Shown: in pieces, positions 57,923-64,000 of the stretch
Layout of the letters: every line of letters begins with the position of its first letter
Numbering within the stretch: the first letter of the stretch is position 1
Notes under the pieces: model-generated
The model's database searches: none
Seen by the model: only the letters and a program-made list of their open reading frames with translations
Told to the model about the DNA's origin: nothing
Program-made: the position numbers and the translations under genes
Assembly (NCBI RefSeq): GCF_014836445.1
Contig: NZ_JACSQV010000009.1
Coordinates: forward strand, 126,312-190,311
Source: Cellulomonas avistercoris
GTDB taxonomy: Bacteria > Actinomycetota > Actinomycetes > Actinomycetales > Cellulomonadaceae
Length of the DNA: 64,000 bases
Direction of reading: 5' to 3'

Positions 57923-59472
57923 CCGACTGGGGCTGGCTCGTCCCCCTGCCCGTGGTGCTGCCGCTGTCGGCCGCCGGCCTGGCGCTCGCGCTGTACCGCC
58001 GCCCGCGCCTGCAGCGCATCGTCTCGCTCGCGACCCTGACGATCGTGGCCGTCGTGTCGGCCGCGCTGCTCGTCATCGCGGACTCCGGACCCGTGGTCGT
58101 CGAGGTCGGCGACTGGGCGGCGCCCGTCGGCATCAGCCTGGTGGCGGACCGCCTGTCGGCCCTCATGCTCACGGTGTCGTCGGTCGTGATCCTGTGCGTC
58201 CTGATCTACTCGCTGGCGCAGGGCCGCGAGGACGGTGAGCGGTTCGCGCCCATCTCGATCTTCCACCCCACGTACCTCGTGCTGTCGGCGGGCGTCGCCA
58301 ACGCGTTCCTCTCGGGCGACCTGTTCAACATCTACGTGGGCTTCGAGATCCTGCTCGCAGCGTCGTACGTGCTCATCACGCTGTCGGGGACGCGCGAGCG
58401 GATCCGAGCCGGGACGATCTACGTCGTCGTCGCGATCCTGTCCTCGGTGCTGTTCCTCGTCGCGATCGCCGCGATCTACGCGGCCGTGGGCACCGTCAAC
58501 CTCGCGCAGCTCGCGATCCGGCTGCCGGAGGTGGACCCCGGGGTCCGGCTGGTGCTGCAGTGCATGCTGCTGCTCGCGTTCGGCATCAAGGCGGCCGTGT
58601 TCCCGCTGTCGTCGTGGCTGCCGGACTCCTACCCGACGGCGCCCGCGCCCGTCACGGCGGTGTTCGCGGGCCTGCTCACCAAGGTCGGCGTCTACGCGAT
58701 CATCCGGACGCAGTCGCTGCTGTTCCCGGGCGGGCGGCTCGACGACGTCCTCATGTGGGTCGCGCTGGCGACCATGGTCGTGGGCATCCTCGGCGCGGTC
58801 GCGCAGGACGACGTCAAGCGTCTGCTGTCGTTCACGCTCGTCAGCCACATCGGCTACATGATGTTCGGCATCGCGCTGGGCAGCGTGCACGGCTGGAGCG
58901 CCGCGATCTACTACGTCGCGCACCACATCACGGTGCAGACCGCGCTGTTCCTCGTCGTCGGCCTCGTCGAACGCTTCGGGGGCACGACGTCCCTGGACCG
59001 CCTCGGCGGGCTGGCGAAGATGACGCCCGTGCTGGCGGTCCTGTTCTTCGTGCCCGCGATGAACCTCGGCGGCATCCCGCCGTTCTCCGGGTTCCTCGGC
59101 AAGGTCGGGCTGCTGGAGGCGGGCGTCCAGCTGGGCACGCCGACCGGGTACGCGCTGGTCGTCGGGTCCGTCGTGACGTCGCTGCTGACGCTGTACGCGC
59201 TGATCAAGGCGTGGAACAAGGCGTTCTGGCAGAGCCCGCCGGAGGAGCTGCCCGCCAACCGGGTGCCGATGGGGATGGTCGCGCCCACCGCCGCGCTCGT
59301 CGTCGTGAGCCTCGCGCTCACCGTCTTCGCCGGCCCGCTGTACGCCTACACGGGACGCGCCGCGCAGACGCTGCAGGAGCGCTGGCCGTACATCGAGGCC
59401 GTGCTGCCCGACGGCATGCGCGGCGAGGGCGAGTCGCAGCGTGCGGCCGACGACGCGGAGGTGGGGGGATGA
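57919..59472 (+). CDS. mrpD: Mrp antiporter subunit D
   Basis: 517 residues with ~14 transmembrane helices of the NuoN/NuoM type. It has the essential glutamate in FNIYVGFEILLAASYVLI and lysines in LAFGIKAAVFPLSSWLP and LLTKVGVYAIIRTQ, typical of MrpD proton channels. ATG 57919 overlaps mrpC by 4 bases; the last ~25 residues are charged and variable. Confidence 0.95.
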   Translation: MTDWGWLVPLPVVLPLSAAGLALALYRRPRLQRIVSLATLTIVAVVSAALLVIADSGPVVVEVGDWAAPVGISLVADRLSALMLTVSSVVILCVLIYSLAQGREDGERFAPISIFHPTYLVLSAGVANAFLSGDLFNIYVGFEILLAASYVLITLSGTRERIRAGTIYVVVAILSSVLFLVAIAAIYAAVGTVNLAQLAIRLPEVDPGVRLVLQCMLLLAFGIKAAVFPLSSWLPDSYPTAPAPVTAVFAGLLTKVGVYAIIRTQSLLFPGGRLDDVLMWVALATMVVGILGAVAQDDVKRLLSFTLVSHIGYMMFGIALGSVHGWSAAIYYVAHHITVQTALFLVVGLVERFGGTTSLDRLGGLAKMTPVLAVLFFVPAMNLGGIPPFSGFLGKVGLLEAGVQLGTPTGYALVVGSVVTSLLTLYALIKAWNKAFWQSPPEELPANRVPMGMVAPTAALVVVSLALTVFAGPLYAYTGRAAQTLQERWPYIEAVLPDGMRGEGESQRAADDAEVGG

Positions 59473-60044
59473 GCCTGCACCCGCGCCGCACCGGCTGGCG
59501 CTTCCAGTGGGCGACGATCGCCTGGCTCACCGTCGTGTGGGTGCTGCTGTGGGGCGACGTCACGTGGGGCAACATCGTCAACGGCGCCCTGCTGGGCATG
59601 CTCGTGACGGTCGGCCTGCGCATGACGCCCGTCGACTTCCACGGCCGCGTCCACCCGGTGGGCCTGCTCGTGCTGCTCGGGCGGTTCGCGGTCGACCTCG
59701 TGCGCGCGTCGTTCGAGGTCAGCCTGGTGGCGCTGCGGCCCCGGTACACGCCGCGGGGCGCGGTGATCTGCGTGCAGCTGCGCAGCCACTCCGACCTGTA
59801 CCTGACGATGACGGCCGAGCTCGTGTCCCTCGTGCCCGGGTCGATCATCGTCGAGGCGCACCGGCTCACCGGACGCCTGTACGTGCACGTCCTGGACGTC
59901 GAGACCAGCGGCGGCGTCGAGAAGGCGCGCCAGAGCGTGCTCGACCAGGAGGCGCGGATCCTGCGGGCGCTCGCGTCCGACGAGGAGCTGGCGGACGCGG
60001 GCCTGCCCCGCAGCCGCCGTGACCGGGAGGTGGCGTCGCGATGA
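59469..60044 (+). CDS. mrpE: Mrp antiporter subunit E
   Basis: 191 residues. Two or three N-terminal membrane helices (FQWATIAWLTVVWVLLWGDV, WGNIVNGALLGMLV) precede a cytoplasmic domain with the family motifs LTMTAELVSLVPGSIIVEA and YVHVLDVE. The start overlaps mrpD by 4 bases. MrpE is needed for assembly and for stability of the complex. Confidence 0.93.
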   Translation: MSLHPRRTGWRFQWATIAWLTVVWVLLWGDVTWGNIVNGALLGMLVTVGLRMTPVDFHGRVHPVGLLVLLGRFAVDLVRASFEVSLVALRPRYTPRGAVICVQLRSHSDLYLTMTAELVSLVPGSIIVEAHRLTGRLYVHVLDVETSGGVEKARQSVLDQEARILRALASDEELADAGLPRSRRDREVASR

Positions 60045-60538
60045 GCCCGTTCGACGTCGTCGTCGTGGTCGGCGGGGTGCTGCTGACCCTCGGTGCGGCC
60101 TTCGCGATCGTGCGGGCCGAGAAGGGCCCGTCGATCCTCGACCGGACCGTCGCGCTCGACATCGTCGTCACGACGATGATCGCCGCGGTCGCCCTGTACG
60201 CGGCGTACTTCCGGCGTGCCGACGTCGTGCCCCTGCTCGTCGTGCTGTCGCTCGTCGGCTTCGTGGGGTCGGTGACGGTCGCGCGGTTCGCGGCCGTCGA
60301 GCCCGAGGGCGAGGGGCGCGTCCGCACGCGTGAGGAGGTCGCCGCCGAGGAGGCCGAGAAGCGTCGCCTCGAGCAGGAGGAGGAGGAGACGCGCCGCCGT
60401 CGTCGCCGCGTGGTCGAGGCCGAGGAGCAGGCCGTCGCCGACGCGGAGCGCGACGTCCCGTCGAGCTCGCGCGACACCGTCGAGGACGAGCCGGACGACG
60501 AGCACCACGGCGGCCCCGCCGACGAGGAGGCACGATGA
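60041..60538 (+). CDS. mrpF: Mrp antiporter subunit F with charged tail
   Basis: 165 residues. The first ~85 are a normal three-helix MrpF (AFAIVRAEKGPSILDRTVAL, DIVVTTMIAAVALYAAY, LVVLSLVGFVGSVTVARF). The remaining ~80 residues are an unusual, highly charged segment with runs of Glu and Arg (AEKRRLEQEEEETRRRRRR) that is probably coiled-coil followed by an acidic end. MrpF proteins are usually about 90-100 residues. The tail could contact the other cytoplasmic tails of this Mrp complex. Confidence 0.93.
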   Translation: MSPFDVVVVVGGVLLTLGAAFAIVRAEKGPSILDRTVALDIVVTTMIAAVALYAAYFRRADVVPLLVVLSLVGFVGSVTVARFAAVEPEGEGRVRTREEVAAEEAEKRRLEQEEEETRRRRRRVVEAEEQAVADAERDVPSSSRDTVEDEPDDEHHGGPADEEAR

Positions 60539-60918
60539 CCGCCACGATGTGGGAGACGGCCGCGGACGCCGTGTCGATCATCTGCCTGCTGGGCGGTGCG
60601 TTCTTCGCGTTCGCCGCGGGCGTCGGCGCCCTGCGCTTCCCCGACCTGCTGGCCCGCATGCACGCCGGCACCAAGCCGCAGGTGCTGGGCCTGATCCTCG
60701 TGCTGGTCGGGCTCGCGCTGCGCCTGCGCGAGGGCGGTGCGGTGTGGGCGCTCGTGCTCGTGGCGATCTTCCAGATGCTCACGGCACCGGTGGCCGCGCA
60801 CATGGTCGGGCGCGCGGGCTTCCGCACCGGCAAGGTCCGCAACGACCTGCTGGTGGTCGACGAGCTGACGCGCGACCTCGACGACACCCAGACGGACGGG
60901 ACCGGCGACGACGTCTGA
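60535..60918 (+). CDS. mrpG: Mrp antiporter subunit G
   Basis: 127 residues, three helices. Markers are GAFFAFAAGVGALRFPDLLA, MHAGTKPQVLGLILVLVGLA and FQMLTAPVAAHMVGRAG, all typical of MrpG. It ends the six-gene operon that encodes all seven Mrp functions, and is convergent with the FAD oxidoreductase gene 15 bases away. Confidence 0.94.
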   Translation: MTATMWETAADAVSIICLLGGAFFAFAAGVGALRFPDLLARMHAGTKPQVLGLILVLVGLALRLREGGAVWALVLVAIFQMLTAPVAAHMVGRAGFRTGKVRNDLLVVDELTRDLDDTQTDGTGDDV

Positions 60919-60933
60919 GGCGTCGCGGGCCAG

Positions 60934-62403
60934 TCAGGCGGCGAACACCGACCGGACGCGGATCCCGAACTCGCGGCGCAGCGCGCGGCTCGCGGCGAAC
61001 CACCCGCCGAGCCCGTGCACGCCGGGCCCCGGCGGCGTCGCGGCCGAGCACAGGTACACGCCGTCGACGCCGGCGGCGTACGGGTCGAGCGTCGGCGTGG
61101 GCCGCGCGAACATCTGCGGCAGGTCCACGGCGCCGGCGGAGATGTCGCCCCCGACGTAGTTGGCGTTGTGGTGCGACATCTGCGACGCGGGCACGCACCG
61201 GGACGCCACGACGACGTCCCGGAACCCCGGGGCGTACCGCTCGATGTGCCGCGTGACGGCCTCGGTCGTGTCGACGTCCGAGCCCGCCGGGACGTGGGCG
61301 TAGGACCACAGGGGACGCAGGTCACCGCTGCGGCGGCCGTCGTCGACGACCGACGGGTCGCTGACCAGGCACATCGGCAGCTCGGCGTGCCGGCCCGCGT
61401 GGACGTCCGCCTCGGCGCGCGCCATCTCGGCGCGCGTCCCGCCCACGTGCACGGTGCCGGCGCGTGCGACGTCGGGGTGCTCCCACGGCACGGGCGCCGA
61501 CAGGACGAAGTCGACCTTCGACGCGGCGTCGCCGTGCCGGTACCGCTCGAGCGCCGCGCGCCGGCGGGCGGGCAGCTCGTCGCCCAGCACGTCCACGAGG
61601 CCGCGGGGCGTGGTGTCGAACAGGTAGCACCGCGCGGCCGGGAGGTCGGCGCGCGAGCGCACGGGGTGGTCGGTGACGACCGTCCCGCCGTGCGCGCGCA
61701 GGTCCGCGACCAGGGCCGCGACGATCGCACCCGAGCCGCCGCGGGGGATCGGCCAGCCCTGGCCCGCGTGCGCCAGCGACGCCAGGAGCAGGGCCGTGCC
61801 CGCCCCGGCGAGGCTCGGCAGGCGCGAGATGGCGTGCGCCGCGACCCCGGTCAGCAGCGCGGGGGCCACGTCGCCGCGGAACCGCGCGCCCCACGCGGGC
61901 GTGCCCTGCTCGGCGACGCCCAGGCCGAACCGGGCCGCCCCGACGAGGCCGCCGGGCAGCAGGCCCGCCGGGATGCTGCGCTTGTCGCCGAGGGCCACGC
62001 GCACGACGTCGTCGGTGTGCCGCGACAGCGCACCGACGAGCGAGCGCCACGCGGGCCCGTCCTCGTCGAGCCCCTCGACCGTCCGGTCCAGGTCGTGCCA
62101 CGCGATCCCGGCGCGGCCGTCCGGCAGCGGCTGGGCGAACGAGACCTCGGGGACCAGCAGCTCGACGCGGCGCTCGAGCCCGAACGCCTGGAAGAACGGC
62201 GAGGCCCACGCCATCGGGTGGACCGCCGAGCAGACGTCGTGCACCACGCCGTCGGCCAGGCCGAGGTCCAGCGTGCGTGCGCCGCCGCCGACGGTGGGCT
62301 GCGCCTCCAGCACGGTGACGGACAGCCCGGCGCGCGCCATCGTGACCGCAGCAGCGAGACCGTTGGGGCCGGAACCGACGACGACGACGTCCATGGGCGT
62401 CAT
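60934..62403 (-). CDS. NAD(P)/FAD-dependent oxidoreductase, phytoene-desaturase-like
   Basis: 489 residues. FAD-binding N-terminus DVVVVGSGPNGLAAAVTMAR with VLEAQPTVGGGART, and C-terminal GVYLCSAATPPGPGVHGLGG, mark it as a CrtI/Pyr_redox-type amine-oxidase-fold enzyme of the large, mostly uncharacterised actinobacterial group. There are no carotenoid genes nearby. ATG 62403 or the ATG three codons later (MDVVVVG) could be the start. Confidence 0.87.
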   Translation of the reverse strand: MTPMDVVVVGSGPNGLAAAVTMARAGLSVTVLEAQPTVGGGARTLDLGLADGVVHDVCSAVHPMAWASPFFQAFGLERRVELLVPEVSFAQPLPDGRAGIAWHDLDRTVEGLDEDGPAWRSLVGALSRHTDDVVRVALGDKRSIPAGLLPGGLVGAARFGLGVAEQGTPAWGARFRGDVAPALLTGVAAHAISRLPSLAGAGTALLLASLAHAGQGWPIPRGGSGAIVAALVADLRAHGGTVVTDHPVRSRADLPAARCYLFDTTPRGLVDVLGDELPARRRAALERYRHGDAASKVDFVLSAPVPWEHPDVARAGTVHVGGTRAEMARAEADVHAGRHAELPMCLVSDPSVVDDGRRSGDLRPLWSYAHVPAGSDVDTTEAVTRHIERYAPGFRDVVVASRCVPASQMSHHNANYVGGDISAGAVDLPQMFARPTPTLDPYAAGVDGVYLCSAATPPGPGVHGLGGWFAASRALRREFGIRVRSVFAA

Positions 62404-62506
62404 TCTCGCGTCGCGCGGGTCCAGGACGCGAACCCGCCCCCGGGCGCGGTGCCCGCCCGTAACCTGACGACCTGGACATCCGGGGCGCGAGAAGGTCGAG
62501 GGACGT

Positions 62507-62986
62507 GTGGTCGACGACGGTGGTCAGGCGGGCCTGCGGTCGACGGGGGAACCCGCGGACGACGAGACGCGCGAGCGCCGCCGGGCGCGGCGCGTGACCT
62601 GGTCCGCCGTCGGCCTCCTGCTGCTCGTCGCGGCCGTCCAGCTCGAGCTGTGGCCGCTGACCGCGTACCGGCTGTTCAGCGACGTGCGCACGGGTACCGC
62701 GGCGTCGGTCGAGCTGGTCGCGGTCGCACCCGACGGCACACGGACGCCCGTGCGCCTGGACCCGCGCAACCCGGTGGTCGTCACGACCGGGCGGCAGTAC
62801 CCGCGCGTGCGCGACGCCGCACCGGGCGAGCAGCGGGCGATGGTCCGGGCCTGGCTGCAGGCCGCGGGCATCGACCCCGGAGGCGTCGCGGACGCGCGGT
62901 TCGAGCGGGTCGTGCTCGAGCTGGACCCGGACACCGGTGAACGACGCGAGACGTCCCGCACGCTGCTCGTCGAGGTGGACCCGTGA
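62507..62986 (+). CDS. Small membrane-anchored protein paired with HTTM protein
   Basis: 159 residues from GTG 62507. One transmembrane helix (about 30-50; TWSAVGLLLLVAAVQLELWP) is followed by a small extracytoplasmic domain (SVELVAVAPDGTRTPVRLDP). It overlaps by 4 bases the HTTM-domain gene, a common pairing in actinobacteria. The conserved LWPLTAYRLFSDVRTG segment is seen in such partners. The function is unknown. Confidence 0.72.
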   Translation: MVDDGGQAGLRSTGEPADDETRERRRARRVTWSAVGLLLLVAAVQLELWPLTAYRLFSDVRTGTAASVELVAVAPDGTRTPVRLDPRNPVVVTTGRQYPRVRDAAPGEQRAMVRAWLQAAGIDPGGVADARFERVVLELDPDTGERRETSRTLLVEVDP

Positions 62987-64000
62987 GCGCGGCGGCGCCC
63001 GCGGTCACGCGCCGTCGGGGGCTGCTCGCGCGCGTCGACGACCGGCTGGTCGCCCCGGGCCCGGCGTTCCGCCTCCTGGAGGTGCACACCCTCGTCGCGC
63101 TCGTCATCGGGCTGCGGCTCGCGACCCGCGACTGGACGCTCGTGGCCGAACGGCCCGAGGTCCTGACGTTCCGTGCCAGCCTGGTCGGCTGGTTCCCCGC
63201 GCCGGTGCCGCCGTGGCTGCTCGTGGCGCTGCAGGTCGCGGGCCTGGCCGGCGTGACGCTCGTCGTGGCCCGTCGCAGCCCGCGCGCCGGCTTCGCGCTC
63301 GCGTGGGTGGCCTACACGGTCCTGGCGGGGCTGTGGGGCAGCTCGGGCAAGGTCATGCACAACGACGTCCTGACAGTCACGGTGGGCGCCGTCCTGCTGC
63401 TCGCCCGGGTGCCCGGCAGGGACGTGGACGCGCGGGACGAGCGGGTCGCGTGGGGCTGGCCGCCGCGCGCCGCCCTGGCCGTCGTCGCCACCGTGTACTT
63501 CCTCACCGGCGCGCAGAAGATGCGGCACAGCGGCATCGACTGGGTCCTCGGCGACAACATGGCGTGGGTGCTGCGCTGGGGCACGTCCCCGTTCGGCGAC
63601 GGGTTCACCCACCTGGTCGCCGACCAGCCGTTGCTGCCGCAGCTGCTCGCCGGCGGGGCCATCTGCCTCGAGCTCGGCGCGCCCGTGCTGCTCGCGCTGC
63701 GCGTCACCCGGATCCCGTTCGCGCTCGCCGTGCTGGCGATGCACGGGAGCATCTGGGCGTTCCTCGGCCTGGACTACTGGGCGTGGGTGCTCACCGTCGC
63801 GGCCGTGGCCGTCCCGCTGGGGCTGCCGCGCGACGTGCCGCTGCGCGCGGCCCCCGCGGCGCTCGCGCGCGCGGTGGCCGGGCGGCGCGGGGGGGGGCGC
63901 CGCGAGGACGGCGGCCCCCGCGGCCGCGAGCACGGCCGGGCCCCGGCCGCCCACGGGGACGTGCCGGACGTGGTCGTCGTCGGCTCGGGCAACCTCGGTC
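62983..64000 (+). CDS. HTTM (vitamin K-dependent carboxylase-like) membrane protein, 3' partial
   Basis: 339 residues visible; the frame is open to the end of the window. Several transmembrane helices and motifs such as GLWGSSGKVMHNDVLTV, ATVYFLTGAQKMRHSG and DWVLGDNMAWVLRWGTS fit HTTM/DoxX-like membrane proteins. After residue ~300 a G9 run (63889-63897) and a Gly/Arg-rich linker are followed, in the same frame, by VPDVVVVGSGNLG, the start of a nucleotide-binding Rossmann fold. Either this is a fused HTTM-flavoprotein or a new gene begins at GTG 63961 or 63970 with the HTTM stop lost. Confidence 0.75.
   Translation, partial: MSAAAPAVTRRRGLLARVDDRLVAPGPAFRLLEVHTLVALVIGLRLATRDWTLVAERPEVLTFRASLVGWFPAPVPPWLLVALQVAGLAGVTLVVARRSPRAGFALAWVAYTVLAGLWGSSGKVMHNDVLTVTVGAVLLLARVPGRDVDARDERVAWGWPPRAALAVVATVYFLTGAQKMRHSGIDWVLGDNMAWVLRWGTSPFGDGFTHLVADQPLLPQLLAGGAICLELGAPVLLALRVTRIPFALAVLAMHGSIWAFLGLDYWAWVLTVAAVAVPLGLPRDVPLRAAPAALARAVAGRRGGGRREDGGPRGREHGRAPAAHGDVPDVVVVGSGNLG

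Noticed and set aside
60919..64000. Carotenoid biosynthesis locus, suggested by the phytoene-desaturase-like oxidoreductase
   Set aside because: No phytoene synthase, GGPP synthase or cyclase gene is nearby, and this oxidoreductase group is broad.
1..64000. tRNA, rRNA, prophage, insertion sequence or phage-defence island
   Set aside because: No cloverleaf, ribosomal, integrase, transposase, Cas or restriction-modification sequence was recognised anywhere in the window.

Overview
This 64-kb window looks like chromosome of a high-GC actinobacterium, most likely a Cellulomonas-type (Cellulomonadaceae) cellulose degrader. The base composition is very GC-rich, GTG starts and 4-base ATGA/GTGA gene overlaps are frequent, and two secreted AA10 lytic polysaccharide monooxygenases carry CBM2 modules on Pro/Thr linkers. 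Actinobacterial hallmarks include WYL and LacI regulators, an LLM/F420-type oxidoreductase pair and a hydroxamate siderophore cluster under IdeR/DmdR-like iron boxes. Genus is an inference; no rRNA or tRNA gene was seen.

Layout. 1-7.3 kb: end of an alpha-E (DUF403) protein coupled to a transglutaminase-like protease, an unknown protein, a DinB-like protein, a GAF-winged-helix regulator divergent from a TetR regulator, and a methyltransferase. 7.4-13.6 kb: two AA10-CBM2 LPMOs flanking a thioredoxin-NHL protein and a GAF-GGDEF protein; both LPMO promoters carry a related LacI-type motif. 13.7-16.2 kb: a trypsin-like protease beside a free-standing copy of its N-domain, a DUF6458 membrane protein and a NUDIX hydrolase. 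16.2-21.6 kb: a LacI repressor divergent from a four-gene operon (TIM-barrel isomerase, 3-hydroxyisobutyrate-type dehydrogenase, DhaK-DhaL kinase, RpiB isomerase), probably for a tetrose/tetronate or dihydroxyacetone-type substrate. 21.7 kb: a guanidine-III riboswitch in front of a Gdx/SugE exporter. 22-29.6 kb: lipoprotein, ABC exporter divergent from a MarR regulator, VOC protein, metal-dependent hydrolase, and a MerR-controlled membrane protein gene. 29.6-39.1 kb: flavin/F420 operon, sigma/anti-sigma pair, esterases, PoxB-like enzyme and a WYL regulator. 39.1-47.3 kb: desferrioxamine-type siderophore operon including a penicillin-acylase-like enzyme and a second acyltransferase. 47.4-50.5 kb: hydrolase and two toxin-antitoxin remnants (Fic and Doc type). 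50.5-54 kb: squalene-cyclase-like protein and an HdrD/GlpC-like Fe-S membrane protein. 54.2-60.9 kb: complete Mrp Na+/H+ antiporter operon with fused MrpA-MrpB. 60.9-64 kb: FAD oxidoreductase and a membrane pair that runs off the window.

Two intergenic repeat families stand out. One is an ~80-bp imperfect palindrome built on GAGCGCGGTACTC, present three times and always beside a G-rich tract. The other is built around GTGGTCACAT. Neither is associated with a transposase here. No CRISPR array, prophage or insertion sequence was found.
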